From contig CAILEM010000112.1 in the NCBI GenBank assembly GCA_903833215.1, positions 1 through 41,002 on the forward strand: a DNA stretch of 41,002 nt, given 5' to 3'. Every line of letters starts with the position of its first letter. Within the stretch, counting starts at the first letter, position 1. The stretch comes from an uncultured Armatimonadota bacterium. Lineage in GTDB: Bacteria; Armatimonadota; Fimbriimonadia; Fimbriimonadales; Fimbriimonadaceae. The translations under genes and the position numbers were made by a program. This document shows positions 26,279 through 34,656 of this stretch, in pieces. Below the pieces are notes generated by a model, which was not told where the DNA came from, searched no databases, and saw only the letters and a program-made list of their open reading frames with translations.

Positions 26279-27214
26279 ATGCCTGATAATAATGCTGGCA
26301 ACCTCCGTATGACCCCAACCGAATCCCTTCCCAATCCTGCCCGATATACGCCCTGGATAAGTGGCGTGTATACGGTGGCACCTGGGCTGCGCCCGTTTGG
26401 GACGGATTTTGGGAATGAGAATCTCGATCAGGTCGTCTTCCAATTCGATTCTGAATTTGAGAAGTACCGGCGAAACAAGCTGGCGTGTTTAGCCGAGCGA
26501 ACGTCGAAGTATGTGGTTCGATCCGATCTCGATCCGCTGGTGGAGAAAGCGGTCGTCCAATTCATCAGGTCGAAGCTAGTGGGCGATTGGCCAAACCTGT
26601 TTGACCCACGAGGAGACAATCTTTGGTGCAATCTGACACAGGAGTTGGTACAAGCAGACCTCGGTGAACTCCTTCTTCAGATTGCGGAGGACATTGCCAT
26701 CGTTCAGGTCGATGGAGAGAGCGATTGGATTTCGTACCTAAACCTTTGCAGCCCAAGTCATTGGTCACCGGAAGTTAAGGCAGGGAAGTCGTTCTTCGAC
26801 GCCCATCTGCCCGTCCCTGGTTTCGAGAGGGTGAATGCAGTATCGAAGGCAATGATCGATTCGATGATTCACCGCGGGCCATTCGTCCGCTTTGTGTGGA
26901 CTCTGGAGTCAGATGATCGATTGAATCACCATCCCGAAGCCCCTCCAGGTGTCAACCCTGCCGATTGGTATGGGCGTCAATTCGAGCAAGGTTGGGTTAT
27001 TCGAACGGAGCGCCAAATCACGTGGGGACTTCCAGAAGTCAACGCGGCAATGTTTTTTATACGAGTGGGGTTCGTTTCGGCAGAAGTCATTAGGTCTTCT
27101 CCAGGACTATGGGACTCACTCCTATCGGCAATTCGAACAATGCCAGAGGCTTCGCTGAATTACAAAGGTGCTTCTGGGTTCCTTGAAAAGGTTTTCCCCA
27201 GCTCGGACGTATAA
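26279..27214 (+). CDS. DUF3445 haem-dependent oxidative N-demethylase-like protein
   Basis: 311 residues from the ATG at 26279; the open frame extends upstream to 26150 but that part overlaps the divergent McsB-like gene. The DUF3445 pattern is clear: early GLRPFGTDFGNE, an EL-rich helix, the segment SPSHWSPEVKAGKSFFDAH, then the signature ERQITWGLPEVNAAMFFIR, and YKG near the end. Characterised members (HODM) use haem to remove methyl groups from secondary amines such as dimethylamine. The usual reductase partner subunits are not adjacent. Haem ligand not assigned. Confidence 0.75.
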   Translation: MPDNNAGNLRMTPTESLPNPARYTPWISGVYTVAPGLRPFGTDFGNENLDQVVFQFDSEFEKYRRNKLACLAERTSKYVVRSDLDPLVEKAVVQFIRSKLVGDWPNLFDPRGDNLWCNLTQELVQADLGELLLQIAEDIAIVQVDGESDWISYLNLCSPSHWSPEVKAGKSFFDAHLPVPGFERVNAVSKAMIDSMIHRGPFVRFVWTLESDDRLNHHPEAPPGVNPADWYGRQFEQGWVIRTERQITWGLPEVNAAMFFIRVGFVSAEVIRSSPGLWDSLLSAIRTMPEASLNYKGASGFLEKVFPSSDV

Positions 27215-27226
27215 CTGGGGGAAAAC
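27191..27226 (+). terminator. Hairpin over the DUF3445 stop codon
   Basis: GTTTTCCCCAG at 27191-27201 pairs with CTGGGGGAAAAC at 27215-27226 (one extra G bulged); the stop codon is in the loop. No T tract follows on the plus strand, so termination efficiency is doubtful. It separates this gene from the nrdR promoter. Confidence 0.4.
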
Positions 27227-27276
27227 GGTGCGAAAAATGTGGTTAACCTGTTGACAATTTGTGCGCAATTATTTAC

Positions 27277-27306
27277 TTGACTTTCAACCGGTGGTGGCTA
27301 GATAAT
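27277..27306 (+). promoter_or_regulatory. Candidate nrdR-nrdJ promoter
   Basis: TTGACT at 27277-27282, 18-base spacer, GATAAT at 27301-27306. The predicted start is near 27313, directly at the NrdR box. A second TTGACA at 27251-27256 lies further upstream without a good -10 partner. Confidence 0.6.
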
Positions 27307-27313
27307 CCGGAAG

Positions 27314-27329
27314 CCACTATATATTGTGG
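27314..27329. promoter_or_regulatory. NrdR box (operator)
   Basis: CCACTATATATTGTGG is a near-perfect 16-bp palindrome matching the NrdR-box consensus (acaCwATATAtwGtgt type). It sits at the predicted transcription start and ends 15 bases before the nrdR ATG, a position suited to repression when dATP-bound NrdR is present. The usual second box about 31 bp away is not evident. Confidence 0.75.
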
Positions 27330-27344
27330 CCAAGAAGAAATCAC

Positions 27345-27809
27345 ATGCACTGCCCGTTTTGCGGATACATAGACCAGAAGGTTCTGGACTCTCGCCCAGC
27401 GCGAGATGGGGAAGCTATTCGCCGACGCCGCGAGTGTATTGGATGCGGCCGTAGATTCACTACGTTTGAAGAACCAGAAAGGCCGCGTCTATTTGTGATC
27501 AAGAGAGGCGGGTCTAGGCAAGAGTTCAGCCGTGATAAGGTTTTGAGCTCCATGTTGTTGGCCTGTCACAAGCGCCCCATCCAAGTTGAAACACTCCGAG
27601 ACGCTTCCGAGCGGGTCGAACGAGACCTGTTCCAAGAGAACGACGAAGAGGTCAGTTCTCAAGCTATCGGAAAACGAGTGATGGAGGAGCTTCTGCAATT
27701 CGATCCCGTCGCCTACGTTCGCTTTGCGAGTGTGTACAGAGAATTCACGACGATCGAAGATTTTAAAGAAATCGTTGATTCCGTTGGAAGGGAGATGCTC
27801 ACGGTGTGA
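27345..27809 (+). CDS. nrdR: Transcriptional repressor NrdR
   Basis: 154 residues from the ATG at 27345 (MHCPFCGY); upstream in-frame codons are not family-like. A zinc ribbon is formed by Cys3, Cys6, Cys31 and Cys34, followed by an ATP-cone domain (about 45-135) that senses ATP/dATP. NrdR represses ribonucleotide reductase genes; here it heads the operon with nrdJ and has a NrdR box at its own promoter, so autoregulation is expected. Confidence 0.96.
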   Translation: MHCPFCGYIDQKVLDSRPARDGEAIRRRRECIGCGRRFTTFEEPERPRLFVIKRGGSRQEFSRDKVLSSMLLACHKRPIQVETLRDASERVERDLFQENDEEVSSQAIGKRVMEELLQFDPVAYVRFASVYREFTTIEDFKEIVDSVGREMLTV

Positions 27810-27863
27810 GCCCCCAAGACATTTGTTTCCCGCTGCAGGCGCCGTCTGTAGCTCCAAACTGCT

Positions 27864-30800
27864 ATGAAAATTAACCGCTATTTTACGAACAAGGGCTCTG
27901 ACCCCTATTCGGGTATTCCGTTTGAGGCCCGCAAGAGCGAGATTCGGAATCCCGACGGCTCCACCGTTTTCTTGATGGAAAACGTCATGGTTCCGTCCCA
28001 CTGGTCGCAGGTTGCGACCGATATCCTCGCGCAGAAGTATTTCCGAAAAGCTGGATTGACTCCCGGTGTCATCAACGGCCTCGACGAGAGCGATCCAAAC
28101 CTCAAGTACGTCGTTCCGACCGCCGAGCACGAAACCGACAGCCGCCAGGTATTCCACCGACTCGCGGGTTGCTGGCGATTCTGGGGCGAATCCCATGGCT
28201 ATTTCGACTCCAGTGAGGATGCCCAGGCTTTCTACGATGAGTTGGTCCACATGTTGGCCAAGCAGATCGCCGCGCCAAACTCTCCGCAGTGGTTCAACAC
28301 CGGCCTTCACTACGCCTACGGAATCTCTGGTGTGCCTCAAGGGCATTACTACGTCGATCCCAAGTCCGGTGAACTGAGCCGAAGCCATAACGCCTACCAG
28401 CGCCCTCAGCCTCACGCTTGCTTCATCCTCAGCGTGAAAGATGACCTCGTTAATGACGGCGGCATCATGGACTTGTGGACGCGTGAAGCGCGCATCTTCA
28501 AGTACGGCTCCGGCGTCGGTACCAACTTCTCAAAGATCCGCGGCGAGAACGAGAAGCTCAGCGGAGGCGGCAAGTCTAGTGGATTGATGAGCTTCCTCCG
28601 GGTGGGAGACCGCAGTGCGGGTGCCATCAAATCAGGCGGAACGACACGTCGCGCCGCGAAGATGGTCTGCCTTGACATGGACCACCCTGATATCGAAACG
28701 TTCATCAACTGGAAGGTTGTCGAGGAGCAGAAGGTTGCCGCCCTCGTCACCGGCTCCAAGCTTAACGAGCGTCATCTCAACGCGATCATGAAAGCCTGCT
28801 GGCAGCCAAATCCAGCCATCCCCGATGGCCCTGAGCAGAAGCCAGATTACAACCCACGCTCCAACGCACACCTGCGACGAGCCATTGCCGAAGCCAAAGT
28901 TGCCCTGATCCCACTGAACTACATTCAGCGAGCCATTCAGTTTGCCCAACAAGGTTTCAAATCGATCGACTTTCCAACGTACGACACCGGTTACGAATCT
29001 GAGGCTTACCTCACTGTCTCCGGGCAGAACAGCAACAACTCGGTTCGTGTGCCCAACGATTTCTTCTATGCCGTCGAGCAGGGAAGAGAATGGAGTCTGA
29101 CCTCACGAACGTCAGGGAATCCCATCCGAAACGTGGATGCCCGAGACCTTTGGGAGCAGATTTGCGAGGCGGCCTGGAATAGTGCAGACCCTGGTCTTCA
29201 GTACGACACGACGATCAATGAGTGGCACACTTGCCCTGCCGATGGTCGCATCAACGCCAGCAACCCGTGCTCTGAGTACATGTTCTTGGATGACACGGCC
29301 TGTAATCTGGCCAGCATCAACCTCGTCCGGTTCTACGATCCGCAAACGGGTCAGTTTGATATTCAAGGTTATGAGCACGCAATCCGGCTCTGGACCATCG
29401 TGCTTGAAGTTTCCGTCCTCATGGCGCAGTTCCCATCCAAGGAGATCGCGAAGCTCAGCTACGAATTTCGAACGCTTGGCTTGGGTTATGCCAACCTCGG
29501 CGCTTTGCTGATGCAGATGGGCATTCCCTATGACAGCCCACAAGGTTTTGCCATCACCGGTGCGCTGACATCCATTCTTGGCGGTGGCAGCTACGCCACA
29601 AGTGCAGAGATGGCAAGCCAGTTGGGCACCTTCCCAGGCTATGACCGCAATGCCACCAATATGATGCGGGTTATCCGCAATCATCGCCGCGCCGCCTACA
29701 ACGCGCCTCGCGACGACTACGAGGGCCTAAGCATCTATCCCGTCGGAATCAGTGAAAAGGACTGTCCGTCCAACTTGATTCAAGCCGCCCGATCGGCATG
29801 GGATCATGCCGAGATGCTCGGTGTGATGCACGGCTTCAAAAACGCGCAGGTCACCGTTCTTGCCCCAACCGGCACCATCGGCTTGATCATGGATTGCGAT
29901 ACCACTGGTATCGAGCCGGACTTCGCGTTGGTCAAGTTCAAGAAGTTGGCCGGCGGCGGTTACTTCAAGATCATCAACCAGTCCATTCCGCCTGCCCTCA
30001 CCAAACTGGGATATTCGGAAGATCAGGTCGCCGACATCATCGGTTACACGCTTGGACATAAAACGCTTCAGGGTGCGCCGTATATCAACCACGAGAGCCT
30101 CACCCGCAAGGGATTCACTCGGGAAGCGCTCGCCAAGCTCGAAGGGGCTCTTGAGAATGCGTTTGAAATCGCGTTTGCGTTCAACAAGTGGACGTTCGGT
30201 GAAGACTTCTGCCGCGACGTGCTTGGCTTCTCCGACGATCAGTTGAATGATTGGACGTTCAACATGCTTACCGAACTCGGTTTCAGCAAGGCTGAAATCG
30301 ATGCAGCGAACGAGTACGTTTGCGGAACGATGACCGTCGAGGGTGCGCCACACCTTCTCAACGAGCACCTTCCCGTATTCGACTGCGCCAACCGTTGTGG
30401 CAAGAAAGGCCAACGGTTCATCAGTGCCGAAGGACATATTCGCCAGATGGCAGCGGCTCAGCCGTTCTTGTCGGGTGCGATCTCGAAGACGATTAACCTT
30501 CCTTCCGAAGCCTCGATCAAGAGCATCAACGATGCGTACTGGCTGTCTTGGACGCTCTGTCTCAAGGCGAACGCACTGTATCGAGATGGTTCGAAGCTGT
30601 CACAGCCGCTCAACGTTTCATCAGACGATGCCGCCGCTGCGATTCTCGAGGCGTCGATCGATCAGGAAACCGAAGTGGTCACTCTGAGAATTGAGGAGCC
30701 AACTCCTGTCGCGGTTGTGGCTGCGGTACCCGAGCCTGTGGCGGTCGTACCTGCATTCTCTGCATCGGCTCCTGCACCTGTTGCCTTGCCTGATCCAGTG

Positions 30801-31742
30801 ATGGAAGCGGCGACGAAGCTCGTCTATCGCTACATCTCGAAGCGACGGGTTCTGCCGGCTCGCCGACGTGGATACACCCAGAAAGCCCGCGTTGGTGGAC
30901 ACAAGGTCTACCTGCGAACCGGTGAATTCGAAGACGGCGCTCTTGGCGAGATCTTTGTCGACATGCACCGCGAGGGCGCTGCGTTCCGAAGCTTGATGAA
31001 CTGCTTCGCGATCGCGATCTCCCTCGGCCTGCAGTATGGTGTGCCGCTTGAGGAGTTCGTCGAGGCGTTTGTTTTCACTCGATTCGAGCCAAACGGCATC
31101 GTTCAGGGCCACGACAACATCAAGATGTCGACGTCCGTCATCGATTACATCTTCAGAGAGTTGGCCCTCAGCTACCTCGGCCGCACCGACCTGGTTCAAG
31201 TGAAGCCTGAAGATCTGCGTGGCGACGCCGTCGGCAGGCCGAGTCAATCTCCTGCATTCGAAGATGAAGAAGTCGAGAGCGACGACTTCCGGGGTCCTGT
31301 TCCAGGACGAGCCCAGGAAGACCACACCGCAGCCGGATTCCAGCCCAATTCGGGTCAAGAGGCGTTGCCGTTTGACGACAATCCTCAAGCCGTCGGCAGC
31401 CCGACCTGGGTGATCGAGCAGAGTCAGAAATCGGCTCAACCCCAATACGAAGAGCGGATCGTGAGCGGTCATGGCGCGAACGGAAAGATGCTGGTCGAAG
31501 CAAGTTCCGCTCCTGTCGCTCCTGCCCCCGAGGTTCCTGTCGTCCAAGTCCAGCTTGGAGCGACAGTGGCACCGAAGCGTCCCCCGCAAAGCGAAGTCTC
31601 CATGATCGTGGAGAAGATTCGCCAGGCGCGCCTGAAAGGCTACGAAGGCGACCCTTGCTCGAACTGCAACGCCTTCACCATGGTCCGCAACGGCGTCTGC
31701 CTCAAATGCGATTCCTGCGGCGAAACCAGCGGCTGCAGCTAG
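27864..31742 (+). CDS. nrdJ: Vitamin B12-dependent (class II) ribonucleotide reductase
   Basis: 1292 residues. It reduces ribonucleotides with adenosylcobalamin as radical source, without oxygen dependence. Catalytic cysteines can be placed: Cys186 in QPHACFIL, Cys469 in NPCSEYMFL and Cys480 in [11 protein letters not shown]; the 11-residue spacing equals Cys322-Cys333 of the Thermotoga enzyme, where Cys322 is the thiyl site and 333 is half of the redox pair. After the barrel there is a Pro/Ala/Val-rich linker (about 940-980), a second conserved domain, another acidic/Pro-rich linker, and a Cys-rich tail (six Cys in the last 31 residues, [14 protein letters not shown]) that probably re-reduces the active site. 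Transcribed with nrdR, 54 bp apart. Confidence 0.97.
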   Translation: MKINRYFTNKGSDPYSGIPFEARKSEIRNPDGSTVFLMENVMVPSHWSQVATDILAQKYFRKAGLTPGVINGLDESDPNLKYVVPTAEHETDSRQVFHRLAGCWRFWGESHGYFDSSEDAQAFYDELVHMLAKQIAAPNSPQWFNTGLHYAYGISGVPQGHYYVDPKSGELSRSHNAYQRPQPHACFILSVKDDLVNDGGIMDLWTREARIFKYGSGVGTNFSKIRGENEKLSGGGKSSGLMSFLRVGDRSAGAIKSGGTTRRAAKMVCLDMDHPDIETFINWKVVEEQKVAALVTGSKLNERHLNAIMKACWQPNPAIPDGPEQKPDYNPRSNAHLRRAIAEAKVALIPLNYIQRAIQFAQQGFKSIDFPTYDTGYESEAYLTVSGQNSNNSVRVPNDFFYAVEQGREWSLTSRTSGNPIRNVDARDLWEQICEAAWNSADPGLQYDTTINEWHTCPADGRINASNPCSEYMFLDDTACNLASINLVRFYDPQTGQFDIQGYEHAIRLWTIVLEVSVLMAQFPSKEIAKLSYEFRTLGLGYANLGALLMQMGIPYDSPQGFAITGALTSILGGGSYATSAEMASQLGTFPGYDRNATNMMRVIRNHRRAAYNAPRDDYEGLSIYPVGISEKDCPSNLIQAARSAWDHAEMLGVMHGFKNAQVTVLAPTGTIGLIMDCDTTGIEPDFALVKFKKLAGGGYFKIINQSIPPALTKLGYSEDQVADIIGYTLGHKTLQGAPYINHESLTRKGFTREALAKLEGALENAFEIAFAFNKWTFGEDFCRDVLGFSDDQLNDWTFNMLTELGFSKAEIDAANEYVCGTMTVEGAPHLLNEHLPVFDCANRCGKKGQRFISAEGHIRQMAAAQPFLSGAISKTINLPSEASIKSINDAYWLSWTLCLKANALYRDGSKLSQPLNVSSDDAAAAILEASIDQETEVVTLRIEEPTPVAVVAAVPEPVAVVPAFSASAPAPVALPDPVMEAATKLVYRYISKRRVLPARRRGYTQKARVGGHKVYLRTGEFEDGALGEIFVDMHREGAAFRSLMNCFAIAISLGLQYGVPLEEFVEAFVFTRFEPNGIVQGHDNIKMSTSVIDYIFRELALSYLGRTDLVQVKPEDLRGDAVGRPSQSPAFEDEEVESDDFRGPVPGRAQEDHTAAGFQPNSGQEALPFDDNPQAVGSPTWVIEQSQKSAQPQYEERIVSGHGANGKMLVEASSAPVAPAPEVPVVQVQLGATVAPKRPPQSEVSMIVEKIRQARLKGYEGDPCSNCNAFTMVRNGVCLKCDSCGETSGCS

Positions 31743-31764
31743 TCGGTTAGGTGGGTAGGTTCAA

Positions 31765-31805
31765 CGAGCCGGAAGGTCGGGCAAAGCCCGCCACCTTCCG
31801 GCTCG
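31765..31805 (+). terminator. Large hairpin after nrdJ (possible terminator)
   Basis: A 13-bp perfect stem (CGAGCCGGAAGGT with ACCTTCCGGCTCG) carrying an inner GGGC/GCCC stem. It lies 23 bases after the nrdJ stop. There is no T tract, so it may act as an mRNA 3'-end stabiliser or belong to the repeat family and not as a classic terminator. Confidence 0.5.
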
Positions 31806-31807
31806 TT

Positions 31808-32103
31808 CCGGTTCGCCAAAGGCGATGTTTCTCCAAAAAGCGAAGGCTTGGGCCGCGAAGCGGATCTAGCCTGGTGAGTTGGCACGGCACGATTCCTTCC
31901 CCAAAAGGGGATGCGTCTGGGAACGGTGGAACAAATCGGTTCGCCGAGCAAGGCATCCGCCTTGCCCATGATCGACGCGGAGCGTTTGGGGCGTTGCCCC
32001 TGACGTATATGTCGCACCTCCGGCGCTCATCAGGTTGGGTTGGCACCGGGAACCAGGCTTTCAGCCTGGGCTGGTATAGGGCCGCCCCTTTTTGGGGCTA
32101 CAT
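31808..32103 (+). repeat. Structured repeat, A-B unit, copy 1
   Basis: Module A (31808-31930) runs from CCGGTTCGCCAAAGG through AAAAAGCGAAGGC, a long imperfect hairpin GGCTTGGGCCGC / GCGGATCTAGCC and CCCCAAAAGGGG. A bridge with GCAAGGC/GCCTTGC follows. Module B (about 31978-32103) has a GGGGC/GCCCC hairpin, the invariant core CTGACGTATATGTCGCACCT, the hairpin CCAGGC/GCCTGG and finally GCCCC/GGGGC plus TACA. Confidence 0.92.
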
Positions 32104-32122
32104 TTGGGCGCGTTGTGATCCT

Positions 32123-32415
32123 CCGGTTCGCCAAAGGCGATCCTCTCCAAAAAGCGAAGGCTTGGGCCGCGAAGCGGACCTAGCCTGGTGAATACGGCAC
32201 GGCGCCATTCCTTCCCTGAAGGGGATGCGTCTGGGGACGGTGGAACTGATCGGTCTGGGGAGCAAGGCATTCGCGTTGCGCGTGAACGAGCCGGAGCGTT
32301 TGGGTCTCTGGCCCTTGACGTATATGTCGCACCTCCGGCGCTCTACTCGTTGGGTTGGCACCGAGAACCAGGCTTTCAGCCTGGGCTGGTATAGTGCCGC
32401 CCCTTCGGGGCTACA
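32123..32415 (+). repeat. Structured repeat, A-B unit, copy 2
   Basis: Second tandem copy, about 293 bp, same order of hairpins as copy 1, with many scattered substitutions (closing stem GCCCC TTC GGGGC instead of GCCCC TTTTT GGGGC; bridge stem partly decayed to GCAAGGC/GCGTTGC). Confidence 0.92.
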
Positions 32416-32469
32416 TTTTGGGGACGTCAATTTATCAGGTCCCCCGACGCTCCAATCACGAAATCGTTT

Positions 32470-32545
32470 CGTCGAACGCTGAAGGCGTTCTGTCCTCAAA
32501 GCCCAGTGTTGCGTCGCGAAGCGAGGCTACGCTGGGTGGCGTCGG
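32470..32545 (-). repeat. Module C, inverted copy
   Basis: Read on the minus strand it shows CCCAGCGTAGC...GCAACACTGGG as an outer stem, then the phrase TGGGCTTTGAGGACA, then a hairpin AACGC/GCGTT. Same family as 125-160, 32620-32753 and 35410-35533. Confidence 0.8.
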
Positions 32546-32619
32546 TGCGATCCGGTCAACGCCGCAGGTGTTGCGTCCCATACGGCCGCTCATTGGCGCG
32601 GGACCAACCAATACATGCG

Positions 32620-32753
32620 GTTTTCCTCCGTTTCCGGACTCAACGCCTACAGCGTTGGATGGATTGAACTTAGTTGACCCAGGGTAGAGCCTTTGCAGGC
32701 CCAACCTTGGGCTTTGCGGACAAAACACCTTGGGTGTTTGAGAAGCCACCACT
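32620..32753 (+). repeat. Module C, forward copy 1
   Basis: Contains TTTCCGGACT, a hairpin CAACGC/GCGTTG, the phrase GACCCAGGGTAG..., TGGGCTTTG.GGACA, and a hairpin AACACC/GGTGTT. It ends about 40 bp before the small gene at 32794. Confidence 0.85.
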
Positions 32754-32793
32754 TACCCGAAATAACGGTAGCCTTGCCGATGGGTGAATCAAC

Positions 32794-33231
32794 ATGGATA
32801 GAGAATTCAAATTCGCATTCAGCATCCTGAGCCTCGCAGCGATGGGAATGGTAGCCCTTGTCATCAACGCTCGCAAGGCACCTTACGATCCATTTCAGTC
32901 CCTGAAGGATTTCGACCCAATCATTACAGAAGCGAGCCTCGGGTATTCGCTTACACCCAATGAGATTCGCGAGATTAAGAAGGACCAGCCGACTATGACG
33001 GCTACCCTTTACACGTTCTACTGTGATCCTGCGACGGTGGAACAGAGTATTGAGAAAAACCTAAGTGATCGGAGCATTTGGAAAAGAACGGATCTAGGGC
33101 AGCATTTACTATCCTTTGAGCAAACAAAAGCCAAAGCAGTTTGTGTTTTCACCATAGGCGAACCTTTTGCCGTCGCATCCAAGCAACCCCCTCCGGGCGT
33201 GACCTGCTATGCGGTTATCATTCGGCATTAA
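32794..33231 (+). CDS. Hypothetical membrane-anchored protein, 145 residues
   Basis: Starts with ATG and has one hydrophobic segment (about 8-24, FAFSILSLAAMGMVALVI) followed by a soluble extracytoplasmic domain of about 120 residues, containing two Cys that could be disulphide-bonded. No family recognised. Base composition is lower in GC than nrdJ. It lies inside the repeat island, between a C module and the next small gene, 18 bp from the next open frame. Confidence 0.65.
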   Translation: MDREFKFAFSILSLAAMGMVALVINARKAPYDPFQSLKDFDPIITEASLGYSLTPNEIREIKKDQPTMTATLYTFYCDPATVEQSIEKNLSDRSIWKRTDLGQHLLSFEQTKAKAVCVFTIGEPFAVASKQPPPGVTCYAVIIRH

Positions 33232-33282
33232 GGAACTGTAACCGTTAATTTGGTTGTCTCTGGGATTGGGAATCCACACTTA

Positions 33283-33654
33283 ATGAAGAAAGTGCACGCC
33301 ATATGTGTCTTGTCGGTTTTCGGAATCTTGATGACAGGATGTACTGTTGATAAGAGCAGCGTCCTAAGTGTGAGTTCACCGAATAGGGCATATAACCTAT
33401 CCGTAGAAGCATGGGATGTTGGGGCGACTTCCGGCATCTCCTATCACGTGGACCTGACAAAATACGGATTTCTTGCCGGCGAAACACAAGAAGAGGTGGC
33501 GATCTTCGACAAGGTCTTCTACGAAGGTGATATCCAGATCAAATGGACTTCAGCAACCGAAGTCACCATCTTTGCTCCCGGTGCGAGGGTATTCAAGCAT
33601 CTGAAGACGGTCACATTCGGTCAACATCAGATCAGATTGATCCTGAAGACGTAG
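33283..33654 (+). CDS. Small lipoprotein
   Basis: 123 residues from the ATG at 33283 (upstream in-frame codons from 33250 lack a signal). Typical lipoprotein signal: MKKVHAICVLSVFGILMTGC, with the lipobox LMTGC and acylated Cys20. The mature part (LSVSSPNRAYNLSVEAWDVGATSGISYHV and onward) resembles the short beta-rich domain seen in many small lipoproteins that follow the pattern S-P-x-G/R-x-Y ... GATT. Function unknown. Repeat module B begins immediately after its stop. Confidence 0.7.
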   Translation: MKKVHAICVLSVFGILMTGCTVDKSSVLSVSSPNRAYNLSVEAWDVGATSGISYHVDLTKYGFLAGETQEEVAIFDKVFYEGDIQIKWTSATEVTIFAPGARVFKHLKTVTFGQHQIRLILKT

Positions 33655-33655
33655 T

Positions 33656-33716
33656 TTGGCCCCCGGAACCAGGCGTTCAGCCTGGACCGGCATAGAGAGG
33701 CCCCGCCGGTGCTACA
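33656..33716 (+). repeat. Module B, 3' fragment
   Basis: Starts at the stop of the lipoprotein gene; it contains only the terminal hairpins of module B: GGAACCAGGCGTTCAGCCTGG and GGCCCCGCCGGTGCTACA. Confidence 0.75.
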
Positions 33717-33738
33717 TTCAGCCCCGTTGTGCCCTTAC

Positions 33739-33991
33739 AGTCCGCCAAAGGCGATCTTCTCCAAAAAGCGAAGGCTTGGGCCGCGGAGAGGACCTAGCCT
33801 GGTAAATGTGGCACGGCACAATTTCTTCCCTGAAGGGGATGCGTCTGGGAACGGTGGCGTTCACCGAACCGGAGCGTTTGGGGCGATGCCCCTGACGTAT
33901 AAGTCGCACCTCCGGCGCTCATCTGGTTGGGTTGGCACCGGGAACCAGGCTTTCAGCCTGGGCTGGTATAGGGCCGCCCCTTTGGGGCTGC
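33739..33991 (+). repeat. Structured repeat, A-B unit, copy 3 (shorter)
   Basis: About 253 bp. It has modules A and B but lacks the GCAAGGC bridge hairpin of copies 1 and 2. The A stem is partly decayed (GCGG changed to GAGG), the B hairpins are intact. Confidence 0.9.
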
Positions 33992-34075
33992 CTGATCGCT
34001 TGGGCTCCTTGAAGAGCATGGGATGACGTGGGATGTGCTGAACGTTTGGGATTAGGATGTTATCATTCGTGACCG

Positions 34076-34184
34076 GACGCATCCCCTTTGGGGAAGGGGC
34101 GCTTGGACGATCGGGTTACCAGGCAAGCCCCGTCGACGGGGCATGCCTTCGCTTTATGGAGAGGATTGCCTTTGGCAAACCGGA
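34076..34184 (-). repeat. Module A, inverted copy with recoded stem
   Basis: On the minus strand this is module A: CCGGTTTGCCAAAGGCAATCC, AAAGCGAAGGC, the long hairpin, and CCCCAAAGGGGATGCGTC. The hairpin arms differ from other copies: AGGCA and TGCCT outside, GCCCCGT and ACGGGGC inside, around CG. Pairing is fully kept. Confidence 0.85.
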
Positions 34185-34314
34185 AGGGATTTGAGGCATG
34201 CCCGATATTATGGAAACTTCTCGTTTTCCCAAGGCGCTTCCGTTGGGGGAAGGAAGGATTGGTAGTCGTGAGACTGCGGCAGTCCTGGAATTCTAGGAGT
34301 ACGCTTTAGCGATT

Positions 34315-34569
34315 CCGGTTCGCCACAGGCGATCCTCTCAAAAAAGCGAAGGCTGGGGCCGCGGAGCGGGCCTAGCCTGGTAAGGCGGCACGGCACGATT
34401 CTTCCCTGAAGGGGATGCTTCTGGGAACGGTGGCGTTCATCGAACCGAAGCGTTTGGGGATTTGCCCCTGACGTATATGTCGCACCTCCGGCGCTCATCA
34501 GGTTGGGTTGGCACCGAGAACCAGGCTTTCAGCCTGGGCTGGTATCGGGCCGTCCCCGCTGGGGCTACA
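34315..34569 (+). repeat. Structured repeat, A-B unit, copy 4
   Basis: About 255 bp, without the bridge hairpin, like copy 3. The B hairpin loop reads GGGGATTTGCCCC and the closing stem CCCC GCT GGGG. It ends about 90 bp before the gene at 34657. Confidence 0.9.
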
Positions 34570-34656
34570 CGACCAGCGTTTTGGATGATTACGGGTAATC
34601 ACACTAGAGTTGGGTCCTACCCTCGCAACCGAATATGTCACGAATCGTGCGGGTGT

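Larger units (their letters stand above)
31743..32793. other. 1-kb gene-free region filled with structured repeats
   Basis: Between nrdJ and the small gene at 32794 no convincing gene is present. It contains a large hairpin just after nrdJ, two tandem A-B units, an inverted C module and a forward C module, listed separately. Open frames here, including peptides like MSHLRRSSGWVGT, are read-through of repeat copies and recur wherever the repeats do. Confidence 0.85.
33717..34656. other. 0.9-kb gene-free region of repeats
   Basis: Between the lipoprotein gene (with its B fragment) and the gene at 34657 there is no convincing gene. It holds two A-B units, an inverted A module and a non-repeat stretch 34185-34314 with a short palindrome GACTGC/GCAGTC. 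Confidence 0.85.

Noticed and set aside
27232-27245. DnaA box near the nrdR promoter (TGTGGTTAA)
   Set aside because: One mismatch to the consensus and isolated; not enough for an origin or a DnaA regulatory site.
31751-32687. Several open frames in the repeat region (about 70-146 residues)
   Set aside because: They are open because the repeats lack stops in some frames; the same peptide fragments recur wherever a copy lies, on both strands, with hairpin-preserving and not codon-preserving differences.
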